Shown here piece by piece: positions 17,134 through 25,607 of a DNA stretch of 64,000 nt; the first letter of the stretch is position 1, and every line of letters begins with the position of its first letter. The DNA is taken from NCBI GenBank assembly GCA_965284315.1, contig OZ260072.1, positions 1,860,001 to 1,924,000 of the forward strand. Reading direction: 5' to 3'. The notes beneath the pieces are model-generated. The model was not told where the DNA came from. It saw only the letters and a list, made by a program, of their open reading frames with translations, and did no database searches. Both the position numbers and the translations under genes were made by a program. Origin of the DNA: PCRC01 sp017848435. Its GTDB lineage: Bacteria > Pseudomonadota > Gammaproteobacteria > Burkholderiales > Burkholderiaceae_C.

Positions 17134-18369
17134 ATGCAGATCTACAGGGTTGGGGGCGCGGTGCGCGACGCTTTGCTCGGCTTGCCGGTGCACGACGTGG
17201 ACTGGGTCGTGGTGGGTGCCACCCCCGAAGAACTGGTCGCCGCCGGTTACCTGCCGGTGGGCAAAGACTTCCCGGTGTTCCTGCACCCCCAAACGCGCGA
17301 GGAGTACGCACTCGCCCGCACCGAACGCAAGACCGCGCGCGGTTACCGCGGCTTCACGGTCAGCGCCGCGCCCGACGTGACGCTGGAACAAGACCTGGCT
17401 CGGCGCGACCTCACTATCAATTCCATAGCGCAACCGCAAGAAAATACACAGGCTGATGGCCTGATAGACCCCTATTCAGGCCAGCAAGACCTGCGTGACC
17501 GTGTGTTGCGGCACGTGACCGACGCTTTCCGCGAAGACCCGGTGCGTATCCTGCGCGTGGCACGCTTCGCGGCGCGTTTTGCCGACTTCACCGTGGCGCC
17601 TGAAACCCTGGCGCTGATGCGCGAGATGGTGGCCGACGGCGAGGTCGATGCGCTGGTGCCCGAACGCGTCTGGCAAGAGCTGTCGCGCGGGCTGATGGCC
17701 GCCACGCCCTCGCGCATGTTCGGCGTGCTGCGCGACTGCGGCGCGCTGACAGTGCTGCTGCCCGAGGTGGACAAACTCTGGGGCGTGCCCCAACGGGCCG
17801 ACTACCACCCCGAAATCGACACCGGCGTGCACCTGATGATGGTGCTGGACATGGCCGCGCAACTGGGCGCCCCGCTGACGGTGCGCTACGCCGCGCTGTG
17901 CCACGACCTCGGCAAGGGCACCACCCCGGCCGACGTGCTGCCGCGCCACATCGGCCACGAAGAGCGCAGCGTGAAGCTGCTCAAGGGCGTGAGCGAACGC
18001 CTGCGCGTGCCGACCGACTGCCGTGAACTGGCCGAGGTGGTGGCGCGCGAACACGGCAACATCCACCGCAGCGGGGAGTTTGGTGCCGCTGCACTGGTGC
18101 GCCTGTTGGAGCGTTGCGACGCCATCCGCAAACCGCAGCGTTTTGACGAGGTGCTGCTGGCCTGCGAGTGCGACGCGCGGGGCCGGCTGGGCCTGCACGA
18201 CAGCCCCTACCCGCAGCGCGCCCGTTTGCGCCAGGCGCTGGACGCGGCGCTCGCCGTGCCCACCGCGCAGGTGGCCGAACAGGCGCAGGCGGCCGGGCTC
18301 TCAGGCAAAGCGGTGGGGGAGCAGGTGGCGGCCGCACGGGTGGCGGCGGTGGCGCAGGCGCTGGGCTGA
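17134..18369 (+). CDS. cca: CCA tRNA nucleotidyltransferase with HD domain
   Basis: 411 residues. The enzyme adds or repairs the 3' CCA of tRNAs without a template. The head domain has YRVGGAVRDALLG and the catalytic DVDWVVVG, then RRDLTIN and the RNA-binding blocks EDPVRILRVARFAARF. The C-terminal HD domain has LCHDLGKG, giving the multifunctional class with phosphohydrolase activity. The sequence between RRDLTINSIAQ and IDPY is a few residues longer than in E. coli Cca; this stretch is encoded by a copy of the 49-bp repeat, read in frame without disruption. Confidence 0.96.
   Translation: MQIYRVGGAVRDALLGLPVHDVDWVVVGATPEELVAAGYLPVGKDFPVFLHPQTREEYALARTERKTARGYRGFTVSAAPDVTLEQDLARRDLTINSIAQPQENTQADGLIDPYSGQQDLRDRVLRHVTDAFREDPVRILRVARFAARFADFTVAPETLALMREMVADGEVDALVPERVWQELSRGLMAATPSRMFGVLRDCGALTVLLPEVDKLWGVPQRADYHPEIDTGVHLMMVLDMAAQLGAPLTVRYAALCHDLGKGTTPADVLPRHIGHEERSVKLLKGVSERLRVPTDCRELAEVVAREHGNIHRSGEFGAAALVRLLERCDAIRKPQRFDEVLLACECDARGRLGLHDSPYPQRARLRQALDAALAVPTAQVAEQAQAAGLSGKAVGEQVAAARVAAVAQALG
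17413..17461 (+). repeat. 49-bp dispersed repeat, copy C, inside cca
   Basis: Block 1 ACTATCAATTCCATAGC and a diverged block 2 (ACACAGGCTGATGGCC). It starts exactly on a codon boundary (codon 94) and encodes TINSIAQPQENTQADG in the Cca head domain, between the conserved RRDLTIN and IDPY motifs. Confidence 0.55.
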
Positions 18370-18373
18370 GCGT

Positions 18374-18568
18374 TCAGAGCAGTTTGGCAATGCCGGCGGC
18401 GGCCAGACTCAGCAAGATGGTGGTGGTCAGCGGGATGAACCAGTCGCGCCCGAACAGCCGGAAGCGGAAATCCCCCGGCAGCTTGCCAAACCCCAGCTTG
18501 CCCAGCAGCGGCGACAGGCCATTGATCAGCAGCAGCGCAAGGAAAGTGACGATGAGCCAGCGGATCAT
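18374..18568 (-). CDS. DUF2905 small membrane protein
   Basis: 64 residues with two transmembrane helices (about 3-24 and 44-62) flanking the conserved polar segment KLPGDFRFRLFGRDWFIPL, the hallmark of DUF2905. Function unknown; an inner-membrane location is expected. It ends four bases from the convergent cca stop. Confidence 0.85.
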   Translation of the reverse strand: MIRWLIVTFLALLLINGLSPLLGKLGFGKLPGDFRFRLFGRDWFIPLTTTILLSLAAAGIAKLL

Positions 18569-18593
18569 GCCGCCAGTGTAGGCGCAGACCGGT

Positions 18594-19463
18594 TCAGCGC
18601 TGGATGCCCCAGCGCCGCACCGTGAGCCGCTCCAGCGTCTGGAAGCCGAGGTTTTCCACCAGCAGGCCGATCAGGATCACCAGCGCCAGCCCCGCGAACA
18701 CCTTGTCGGTGTACAGCTCGTTGCGGTTCTGCGCGATGTACCAGCCCAGCCCGCCGCGGCCGGACGACGCGCCAAACACCAGTTCGGCCGCGATCAGCGT
18801 GCGCCAGGCAAAGGCCCAGCCGATCTTCAGGCCCGACAGGATGGACGGCAGCGCCGCCGGCACCAGGATCTGCAGCACGTAGTGCAGCCCGCGCAGGCCG
18901 TAGTTGCGCCCGGCCATGCGCAGCGTGTCGGGCACGCCCTGAAAACCGGCGTAGGTGGCCAGCGCCAGCGGCCACAGCACCGAATGCACCAGCACAAACA
19001 CCAGGCTGCCCTGGCCCAGGCCAAACCACAGCAGCGCCAGCGGCAGCAGCGCAATGGCGGGCAGCGGGTTGAACATCGCGGTGAGGGTGGACAGCAGGTC
19101 GCGGCCCACCTGGGTGGACACCGCCAGCGTGGTCAGCACAAAAGCGGCCAGCACGCCCAGCGCATAGCCCTGCAGCAGCACGGCCAGCGAGATGCGCGCT
19201 TTCACCAGCAGCTCGCCGCCCACCAGCCCTTCGGCCAGCGCCCGGGCGGTTTGCCCGAAGGTGGGCAGCAGCAGCTCGTTGGCCTGGAAGCGCGCCACCC
19301 CTTCCCACAGGGCGGCCAGCAGCACCAGCAGCAAGCCTTTGCGCAGCCAGCCCTGTTGCCACAGGCGGGTCTTCCAGGGCAGTGGCCGTTCTGGGGCCAC
19401 GTCGCCGAGCGCGGCCAGTGGCTGTTCGTACTCGGGCCGGATCGGCGGCAACACCGCGCTCAT
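18594..19463 (-). CDS. ABC transporter permease, sulfonate/nitrate/taurine type
   Basis: 289 residues of the SsuC/TauC/NrtB class with about six transmembrane helices and the EAA loop in the segment AGRNYGLRGLHYVLQILVPA then ALPSILSGLKIGWAFAWRTLI. It is the last gene of a four-gene operon (dioxygenase, binding protein, ATPase, permease). Its ATG overlaps the ATPase stop by four bases. Substrate is inferred from the operon only. Confidence 0.9.
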   Translation of the reverse strand: MSAVLPPIRPEYEQPLAALGDVAPERPLPWKTRLWQQGWLRKGLLLVLLAALWEGVARFQANELLLPTFGQTARALAEGLVGGELLVKARISLAVLLQGYALGVLAAFVLTTLAVSTQVGRDLLSTLTAMFNPLPAIALLPLALLWFGLGQGSLVFVLVHSVLWPLALATYAGFQGVPDTLRMAGRNYGLRGLHYVLQILVPAALPSILSGLKIGWAFAWRTLIAAELVFGASSGRGGLGWYIAQNRNELYTDKVFAGLALVILIGLLVENLGFQTLERLTVRRWGIQR

Positions 19464-20305
19464 GCGGCCCGCCGTGTGGCAGCGGTGGTGGGCGACGCGG
19501 CTTCGTCAAACAGCAGCCGGTGGATGCGTTCGGTGGTGGCCTGGAATTCGGCGCTGCCGGTGCTGTGCAGGCCAAAGTTGTGGGCGTTCAGCTCGGCGCG
19601 CATGCGGCCGGGGTGGGGCGACAGCAGCGCCACCCGGTGGCCCAGCACCAGCGCTTCTTCAATCGAGTGGGTGACAAACAGCAGCGTGAAGCGCACGTCG
19701 TCCCACAGCGCCAGCAGTTCTTCCTGCATCTTGCGGCGGGTCAGCGCGTCGAGTGCGGCAAAGGGCTCGTCCATCAGCAGCACGCGGGGTTGCATGGCCA
19801 GCGCACGGGCAATCGCCACCCGCTGCTTCATGCCACCGGACAGCGTGTGCGGGTAGGCGTGGGCAAAGGCCGACAGGCCCACCTTGTGCAGGCAGTCCAG
19901 CGCGCGTTCCTGTGCCTCTTGGCGCGGCAGGCGGCGCGAGGCCAGCAGCGGGAAGGCGACGTTCTGCAGCACCGTTTTCCACGGCGGGAGCTGGTCAAAC
20001 TCCTGGAATACCACCACGCGGTCGGGCCCGGGTTCGGTGATGCGCTGGCCATCGAGGCGAATCTCGCCTTCCACCGGCGCCACAAAACCGGCCACCGCTT
20101 TCAGCAGCGTGGATTTGCCGCAGCCCGAGGGCCCCAGCAGCACAAAACGCTCGCTCTCGTGCACGTCAAAACACACCCGCTGCGTGGCCCGCACCACCCG
20201 TTCGGGCGTGCGGTACTCCAGGCTCACGCTGTCCACCTGAAGCGCCGGTGTTGCCTCGCTCACGGCGGGAGCCACGGCGCGCAGCGGGGTGGCGTGCAGG
20301 ACCAT
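19460..20305 (-). CDS. ABC transporter ATPase, SsuB/TauB type
   Basis: 281 residues with Walker A GPSGCGKST (near 58-66), Q-loop FQEFDQLPPW, signature LSGGMKQR and Walker B RVLLMDEPF followed by the H-loop FVTHSIEEAL. This is the nitrate/sulfonate/taurine subfamily. An unusual N-terminal 25 residues precede the domain. The start codon shares its last base position with the end of the binding protein gene, indicating coupling within the operon. Confidence 0.93.
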   Translation of the reverse strand: MVLHATPLRAVAPAVSEATPALQVDSVSLEYRTPERVVRATQRVCFDVHESERFVLLGPSGCGKSTLLKAVAGFVAPVEGEIRLDGQRITEPGPDRVVVFQEFDQLPPWKTVLQNVAFPLLASRRLPRQEAQERALDCLHKVGLSAFAHAYPHTLSGGMKQRVAIARALAMQPRVLLMDEPFAALDALTRRKMQEELLALWDDVRFTLLFVTHSIEEALVLGHRVALLSPHPGRMRAELNAHNFGLHSTGSAEFQATTERIHRLLFDEAASPTTAATRRAA

Positions 20306-21333
20306 CAGTTGGCTTTGGCGTTGTGCGCGTCGTCAAAGAAATAGTCTTTGACCGTGGGCGCGTTCTTGATGGCGCCGACCCGGTGCATGAACTGCGCCAG
20401 CGGCAGCGTGTTCTGCGGCGTGATCTGGAACTGCACGTCCTTGCTCTGCAGGATGGACAGCAGCAGCTTGCGGTCGATGTTGGACTTGTTGATGCGCAGG
20501 TAAATGTCGGCCGCCGCTTCGGGGTTGGCGCTGACAAAGCGGGCCGCCTGGGCCAGTGCGTCGGTCAGGGCCTTGTAGGTCTTGGGGTTGTCGGCGCGGT
20601 ACTTCTCGGTGGCGTACAGCACCGTGGCCGAGGCCGGGCCACCCAGCACGTCGTAAGACTTCAACACCACCCGGGCGTTGGGGTTGCCGGCCAGCAGTTG
20701 CTCCTGAAAGGGCGTGTTGCTGAAGTGCGCGGTGATCTCGGTGCCGCCCTTGAGCAACGCGGCGGTGGCGTCGGGGTGTGGCAGCGCGACCTGGTTCTTG
20801 TCGAGCTTGTTGAACTGGGCGTCGCCCCACAGCTTGGCCGAGGCCAGTTGCAGGATGCGCGACTGGACCGACACGGTGACCGCCGGCAGCGCGATGCGGT
20901 CCTTGTCGGTGAAGTCGGCAATCGTCTTGACGTTGGGGTTGGTGGTGACGAGGTAGTTGGGGAAGTTGCCGAGCGAGGCCACGCCACGCACGTTCTGCCG
21001 GCCTTTGGTGCGGTCCCAAATGGTCAGCAAGGGGCCCACGCCAGCGCCGGCGATGTCGATCTGTCCCGCCAGCAGCGCGTCGTTGATGGCCGAGCCGCCC
21101 GAGAGTTTGATGAACTCGACCTTGACGTTGTCGACCCCTTGGGCCTTGGCGTTTTTCTCAATGAGTTGCAGGTCCTGTGCGATGTTGAGCAGCAGGTAGA
21201 CCACGCCAAACTGTTCGGCAATGCGGATCTGCCCTTCGGCGTGGGCCTGGCTTGGCAGGCAGGTGGCGAGCAGCAGGGCGGTGGCGGTGCCGAGTGCCGC
21301 GATGCGGCGGCGCAATGGGGTGCGGGTGGTCAT
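20305..21333 (-). CDS. ABC transporter substrate-binding protein, SsuA-like
   Basis: 342 residues with a signal peptide (1-32, ending AHA) and an NMT1/SsuA-like periplasmic binding fold: IRIAEQFGVVYLLLNIAQ, FIKLSGGSAINDALLAGQIDIAGAG, and a long C-terminal helix-rich lobe. Family members bind alkanesulfonates, taurine, nitrate or thiamine precursors; co-location with a TauD-family dioxygenase favours a sulfonate, sulfate ester or similar organosulfur ligand. The exact ligand is not readable. Confidence 0.88.
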   Translation of the reverse strand: MTTRTPLRRRIAALGTATALLLATCLPSQAHAEGQIRIAEQFGVVYLLLNIAQDLQLIEKNAKAQGVDNVKVEFIKLSGGSAINDALLAGQIDIAGAGVGPLLTIWDRTKGRQNVRGVASLGNFPNYLVTTNPNVKTIADFTDKDRIALPAVTVSVQSRILQLASAKLWGDAQFNKLDKNQVALPHPDATAALLKGGTEITAHFSNTPFQEQLLAGNPNARVVLKSYDVLGGPASATVLYATEKYRADNPKTYKALTDALAQAARFVSANPEAAADIYLRINKSNIDRKLLLSILQSKDVQFQITPQNTLPLAQFMHRVGAIKNAPTVKDYFFDDAHNAKAN

Positions 21334-21360
21334 GGGATTTTTTTAAGGCAATGGAAAGGG

Positions 21361-22260
21361 TCAGACGGGCACATCGCCCTCGATGGTGGTGCGGTACATC
21401 TTGCGGCGCAGGTGGTTGGGCGTGCCGCCGGCCAGGTGCATCAGCGAGCGGTTGTCCCAGAACACCAGGTCGTGCGGCGCCCACCGGTGGCGGTAGATGT
21501 GCTCGGGCCGCACGCTGTGGTCAAACAGCTGCTGCAGCAGCTCGCGGCTTTCGTCGTCGGGCAGGCCGACGATGCGCGTGGTGAAGTGTTCGCTCACAAA
21601 CAGCGCCTGGCGCCCAGTTTGCGGGTGGGTGCGCACGATGGGGTGGCTGACCGGGGCGAGTTGCGCCAGTTGCGCCGGCGTCAGGTCAGGCCGCCAGGGG
21701 CTGCGTTTTTGCAGGTCGGCGTAGTGGGCCAGGTAGGTGTGCTCGGCGCGGCGGCCCTGCACAGCCCGGCGCAGCGGCGCGGGCAGCGTGTCCCAGGCCC
21801 GGTGCATGTTGGCAAACAGCGTGTCGCCACCTTCTTCGGGCAGCTCCTGGGCGTGCAGGAAGGAACCCAGGCTCGGGCGTTCCTTGTACGACAGGTCGGA
21901 ATGCCAGTAGGCCCCCGCATCGCCCAAGCCTATGGGCTGGCCGTTCTCGATGATGTTGGAGACGATCAGGATGTCGGGGTGCCCGGCCAGCGCAAACTGG
22001 TGCAGCACGTGTTTTTGCAGCGGCCCGAAGCGGCGGCTGAAATCGATGTGCTGCTGCGGGGTGATGCGCTGGTCGCGCAACACGAGCACGTGGTGCGTCA
22101 GGTGGGCCTGCACCAGCGTGGCGAAGTCGTGGTCGTCCAGCGGGTGGGACAGGTCCAACCCCAGCACCTCGGCGCCCAACGGCGCGTCGAACGCGCGGAC
22201 GGTGAAAGGGCGGGCGAGTACCGGCGGGGTGCGTTCGGGCGCAAGGGTGGCAGCGGTCAT
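21361..22260 (-). CDS. TauD/TfdA-family Fe(II)/2-oxoglutarate dioxygenase
   Basis: 299 residues. The iron-binding facial triad is visible: HSD in YWHSDLSY and the distal His in LMHLAGGTPNHLRR; the 2-oxoglutarate-binding Arg is in the NHLRRKMYRTT tail. Known relatives split taurine, alkyl sulfates or aryloxyacetates, releasing sulfite/sulfate or a phenol. It is the first gene of an operon with a SsuABC-like transporter, so intracellular cleavage of the imported compound is the natural inference. The ATG at 22260 has AGGA seven bases upstream; an in-frame start at 22311 is less likely. Confidence 0.9.
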   Translation of the reverse strand: MTAATLAPERTPPVLARPFTVRAFDAPLGAEVLGLDLSHPLDDHDFATLVQAHLTHHVLVLRDQRITPQQHIDFSRRFGPLQKHVLHQFALAGHPDILIVSNIIENGQPIGLGDAGAYWHSDLSYKERPSLGSFLHAQELPEEGGDTLFANMHRAWDTLPAPLRRAVQGRRAEHTYLAHYADLQKRSPWRPDLTPAQLAQLAPVSHPIVRTHPQTGRQALFVSEHFTTRIVGLPDDESRELLQQLFDHSVRPEHIYRHRWAPHDLVFWDNRSLMHLAGGTPNHLRRKMYRTTIEGDVPV

Positions 22261-22288
22261 GGTCGTCCTGAATGCGGCGTCGGGTGCG

Positions 22289-22300
22289 CCAGATATCTGG
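22289..22300. promoter_or_regulatory. Palindrome upstream of the dioxygenase operon
   Basis: CCAGATATCTGG is a perfect 12-bp palindrome 28 bases before the dioxygenase start, in the only promoter-sized gap of the operon (22261-22374). It could be an operator for a sulfur- or substrate-responsive regulator; no regulator gene is adjacent. Confidence 0.35.
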
Positions 22301-22374
22301 ACTCTAGGCACCTTGGCTTCAAACAGGAACGACTGATTCTTTGGTTGCTAACTGCCAAATCATCTATGGTGCAC

Positions 22375-23484
22375 CTACAGCGTGTGGCTGCGGTCGCCGT
22401 GCGCAAACCCGAGCGGCTCCCACAGCGCCCCCTTGCAAAAGCCGATCACCTTGAACAACTCGCCCATTTCGTGCTCGGTCATCAGCTTTTGTGCCATCGC
22501 GCGTTCGGCGGTGCTGGCGTCGGCCAGCAGGTCGAGCAGGCCGCAGTTCATCAGGAAACGCGCCTGCGTGGTGTAGCCCAGCACCTGCAGCCCGGCGTCT
22601 TGCCCGGCCAGCGCGATGCCGGTGAAGTTGACGTGGGCGGTGATGTCTTTCAGCCCCACGGCTTCCAGCGGGTCGGTGCTGGCCAGGTGTCCCTGGTGGC
22701 ACATCAGCGTGCCCATGTGGCGCTGTGGGTGGTAGTACTCGCTTTCGGGAAAACCGTAGTCGAGAAAGAAGGCCGCACCGCGTTCCAGCCGGTCCGCCAG
22801 CGTGGCAATGAAGGCCTCGGCCTGGGGGTGGATTTCGGTCAGGTAGTCGTGGGGGCCGGGGATGTCCAGCGGGGCGCGCAGCGGGGTCGCTTGGTCGGCA
22901 AAGACCAGCGCGCCGTTGTCCAGCGCCACGCCACGTTCGTGCCAAATACCGCTCTGGCGAAAGAGCAGTTGCACCGGCATCGCGTCCAGCACCTCGTTGC
23001 CGACCACCACGCCGCTGAAGCGCGCAGGCAGTTCGCTGGCCCACTGCACCCGGTCCCCGTGTGCTTGCAGCGTGGCCTGCTGGCGCGCGCGCAGGGTGCT
23101 GGAGAGGTCGACGATGGTGTAGCGGCGCACGCGGTCGCCCAGGGCGTCCAGCAGTTGCAGCGCCAGCGCGCCGGAGCCCGCACCGAATTCCCACACCTCG
23201 TCGGTGCCGGTGTGTTGCAGCGCCTCGGCCACCTGGGCAGCCAGCGTGCGGCCGAACAGCGGTGTCAGCTCCGGCGCCGTCACAAAGTCGCTGCCGGAGG
23301 CGGGCAGGGCGCCGAATTTGCGCGAGTCGTTGGCGTAGTAGCCAAGGCCAGGGGCGTACAGCGCCTGGGCCATGAAGGCGTCAAAGGGGAGCCAGCCGCC
23401 AGCGCGGGTGATGGCCTGCGCGATCTGCTGCTGCAGGGCGCTCGTTAAACTAAGGCTTGTTTCCACCCGGCGATTGTCCGCCAT
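22375..23484 (-). CDS. MidA/NDUFAF7-family SAM-dependent methyltransferase
   Basis: 369 residues of the DUF185 family, whose mitochondrial member NDUFAF7 methylates an arginine of a complex I subunit. Family blocks: ALYAPGLGYYAN, the substrate segment GSDFVTAPELTPLFG, the SAM motif WEFGAGSGALALQLL, GNEVLDAMPVQL and FFLDYGFPESEYYHPQR. The start at 23484 is twelve bases from the divergent folM-like start. A GTG four codons upstream is also possible. The native target in bacteria is not known. Confidence 0.9.
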   Translation of the reverse strand: MADNRRVETSLSLTSALQQQIAQAITRAGGWLPFDAFMAQALYAPGLGYYANDSRKFGALPASGSDFVTAPELTPLFGRTLAAQVAEALQHTGTDEVWEFGAGSGALALQLLDALGDRVRRYTIVDLSSTLRARQQATLQAHGDRVQWASELPARFSGVVVGNEVLDAMPVQLLFRQSGIWHERGVALDNGALVFADQATPLRAPLDIPGPHDYLTEIHPQAEAFIATLADRLERGAAFFLDYGFPESEYYHPQRHMGTLMCHQGHLASTDPLEAVGLKDITAHVNFTGIALAGQDAGLQVLGYTTQARFLMNCGLLDLLADASTAERAMAQKLMTEHEMGELFKVIGFCKGALWEPLGFAHGDRSHTL

Positions 23485-23496
23485 CCATTCCCCCAC

Positions 23497-24309
23497 ATGG
23501 CCCAGCCTGCCAACCCCGTTGCATTGCCCCGCACCGTGCTCGTCACCGGCGCCGCCCGCCGGTTGGGGCGCGAGATCGCGCTGGCGCTGGCCGCCGGGGG
23601 CTGGCGGGTGGCCGTGCACTACCGGGCATCGGCCGAAGATGCTCTTAAAACCGTAGCAGACTGTGCAGCCTTGACTAAGGGCAGCGCTGCTTTTTGTGCC
23701 GATTTGTCGGACGAGGCGGCGGTGTGCGGCCTGTTGCCCCGCGTTGTGGCCGACATGGGCGCGGTGGACGCGGTGGTCAACAGCGCGTCCACTTTCGAGC
23801 ACGACGACGCAGCCAGTTTTGGTTTTGCGGCGCTGGACCGGCACCTGCGCAGCAACACCGGCGCACCGATCCTGCTGGCGCAGGCACTGCACACCCACCT
23901 GGCCACGCGCGAGGGCGCGCGCGGCGCGGTGGTGAACCTGCTCGACCAGAAACTGTGGAACCCCAACCCCGATTTCCTCAGTTACACGCTCTCCAAAGCC
24001 GCGCTGGAAGCCGCCAACACCCTGCTGGCGCTGGCGCTGGCGCCGCGTGTGCGGGTGGTTGGCGTGGCCCCAGGGCTGACGCTGACCAGCCACATGCTGA
24101 GCGATGACAAGTTCCAGGCGCTGCACAAACTGAGCCCGCTGGGTCGATCGTCCACACCGGCCGATGTGGCCAGCGCGGTGCGCTTTGCGCTGGAGAACAA
24201 CTCGATCACCGGCACCACGCTGTTGGTGGATGGCGGCCAGCACCTGATGAAATTTGAGCGCGACTTCTCGTTGATGAACCCTTGCGGGACAGACCGCAGC
24301 GCCGCGTAG
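23497..24309 (+). CDS. folM: SDR-family pteridine reductase (FolM-like)
   Basis: 270-residue short-chain dehydrogenase. The dinucleotide motif TGAARRLGREIA has the Arg typical of pteridine reductases (TGxxxRxG), the catalytic pair appears in SYTLSKAAL, and the C-terminal end has GTTLLVDGGQHL. FolM reduces dihydromonapterin or dihydrofolate. It is followed by a dihydroneopterin aldolase gene, which supports a pterin role. A 49-bp repeat copy lies in frame at codons 49-65 without disrupting the fold. Confidence 0.85.
   Translation: MAQPANPVALPRTVLVTGAARRLGREIALALAAGGWRVAVHYRASAEDALKTVADCAALTKGSAAFCADLSDEAAVCGLLPRVVADMGAVDAVVNSASTFEHDDAASFGFAALDRHLRSNTGAPILLAQALHTHLATREGARGAVVNLLDQKLWNPNPDFLSYTLSKAALEAANTLLALALAPRVRVVGVAPGLTLTSHMLSDDKFQALHKLSPLGRSSTPADVASAVRFALENNSITGTTLLVDGGQHLMKFERDFSLMNPCGTDRSAA
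23641..23689 (+). repeat. 49-bp dispersed repeat, copy D, inside folM-like gene
   Basis: A diverged copy: GCTCTTAAAACCGTAGC as block 1 and CTTGACTAAGGG as block 2. It begins exactly at codon 49 and encodes the surface segment ALKTVADCAALTKGS. Relatives have similar length here, so overlap with conserved coding sequence rather than insertion is possible. Confidence 0.45.
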
Positions 24310-24358
24310 CGCGCCAGCTCTGTCCCCAACTGTTCAGAACGCTTCGCCAACACACACC

Positions 24359-24730
24359 ATGTTCAACACCAAAGGCACCCAGATCCTGACGCTCACCGGG
24401 TTGCGCTTCGACGCCAACCTCGGCATCCTGGCGCACGAGAAAAACTCGCCACAGCCGATCCAGGTGGACGCCGAACTCAGCTTGGGCACCCAGCCGCTGC
24501 TGCCGCACGACGACGACATCGGCCACGTGCTGGACTACCGCAAGGTGCGGCAGATCATCATCGACGAATGCACCGCCGAGCATGTGAACCTGCTGGAGAG
24601 CCTGATTGGCAAGCTGAGCCACCGGCTGATGCAGCTGCCCGGCGTGGTCGGCGTGCGGGTGAAAATCGCGAAGCTGGAAATTTTTGACGATTGCGAAGTC
24701 GCGATCCGGGTTGAAACCGGGCAGTGGTGA
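24359..24730 (+). CDS. folB: Dihydroneopterin aldolase/epimerase family protein
   Basis: 123 residues of the FolB/FolX family. FolB splits dihydroneopterin to hydroxymethyl-dihydropterin in folate synthesis; FolX epimerises dihydroneopterin triphosphate. Visible blocks are LRFDANLGILAHEKNSPQPI, the HVLDYRKV segment and the C-terminal VRVKIAKLEIF with the conserved Lys. Next to the folM-like gene, so a pterin step is secure; FolB versus FolX is not decided. Confidence 0.88.
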   Translation: MFNTKGTQILTLTGLRFDANLGILAHEKNSPQPIQVDAELSLGTQPLLPHDDDIGHVLDYRKVRQIIIDECTAEHVNLLESLIGKLSHRLMQLPGVVGVRVKIAKLEIFDDCEVAIRVETGQW

Positions 24731-24770
24731 GCGCCCACCTCGTTCCACGATTTGCCCCCCCTTCTGACAC

Positions 24771-25607
24771 ATGCCATACACCCCCGCCATTGAAGCGTCA
24801 CTGTCCACGATCTGGAGTGCCCCCGACTCGCTTGCGCGCCAACAGTTGCTGGCCAAGCCGTTCATCGCCCATACGGTTCCCGTCACCCACACCGTGTCGA
24901 CCCGTCCCGGTGAGCCCTTGATCGCATTGGCGCCCCGCACACAGGCGATACACGACGCCTTGTCACTGTTTGTGCCCAATGGGGGGGCTGGCCGCTCTGC
25001 GGTCGACTTGGGCTGCCTGGAAGGCGGCTTGTCGTTTGAGCTGCGCCGCGCGGGTTTGGATGTTCTGGGGGTGGAAGGCCGCGAAGACAATTACCAGCGC
25101 TGCCTGTTGCTGAAGGCCTACTACGCCGCGCTGGGCGGGCTGGACTTTCATCTGGGCGATGTGCGCGATTTTCGGCCTGGACGGACGTTTGACGTGGTGG
25201 TGTGTTCTGGCCTGCTGTACCACCTGGACGATCCGGCGGCCTACATCCAGCAACTCGGTGCGTTGACATCCGGCGGCGGCTTGCTCTATTTAGACACCCA
25301 TGTGGCGCCAGAAGACTGTGATCTGGCCGAATCCGTATTCCGGCCGAACCTGTCGGCCATCAAAACGGGCACCATGGGTGGACGGGATGTGCGTTTTCGC
25401 ACCTACGAAGAGGACGTCTCTTTGCCGGAGTCGTCCATTGGGAACCGGCAATCGGTCTGGATGGACACGCCGTCCCACCTGGCCTTGCTCCATGCAGCGG
25501 GGTTTCACCGCGTTTTTGACATGAGTGGCTACTATGGCGCGGACGAGCAGGGGCTCAAGCGGCGGTACCACCGCCGGTATTTTGCTGCGCTCAAGGGGGT
25601 GGTGTGA
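24771..25607 (+). CDS. Class I SAM-dependent methyltransferase, unknown target
   Basis: 278 residues. SAM-binding motif I is VDLGCLEGGLSFELRRAG, followed by the acidic motif VLGVEGREDN and motif IV FDVVVCSGLLYHLDDP, which recalls tRNA-modifying CmoB-like and natural-product O-methyltransferases. It separates folB from ttcA, which I believe are often adjacent in this family, and may be a recent insertion. Its stop overlaps the ttcA start (TGATG). The substrate is not predictable. Confidence 0.78.
   Translation: MPYTPAIEASLSTIWSAPDSLARQQLLAKPFIAHTVPVTHTVSTRPGEPLIALAPRTQAIHDALSLFVPNGGAGRSAVDLGCLEGGLSFELRRAGLDVLGVEGREDNYQRCLLLKAYYAALGGLDFHLGDVRDFRPGRTFDVVVCSGLLYHLDDPAAYIQQLGALTSGGGLLYLDTHVAPEDCDLAESVFRPNLSAIKTGTMGGRDVRFRTYEEDVSLPESSIGNRQSVWMDTPSHLALLHAAGFHRVFDMSGYYGADEQGLKRRYHRRYFAALKGVV

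Noticed and set aside
20248..23448. A 1066-residue open frame on the plus strand
   Set aside because: It runs antisense to the dioxygenase/transporter operon and the MidA-like gene, is rich in His/Gln/Val/Gly as expected for a GC-rich shadow frame, and shows no domain.
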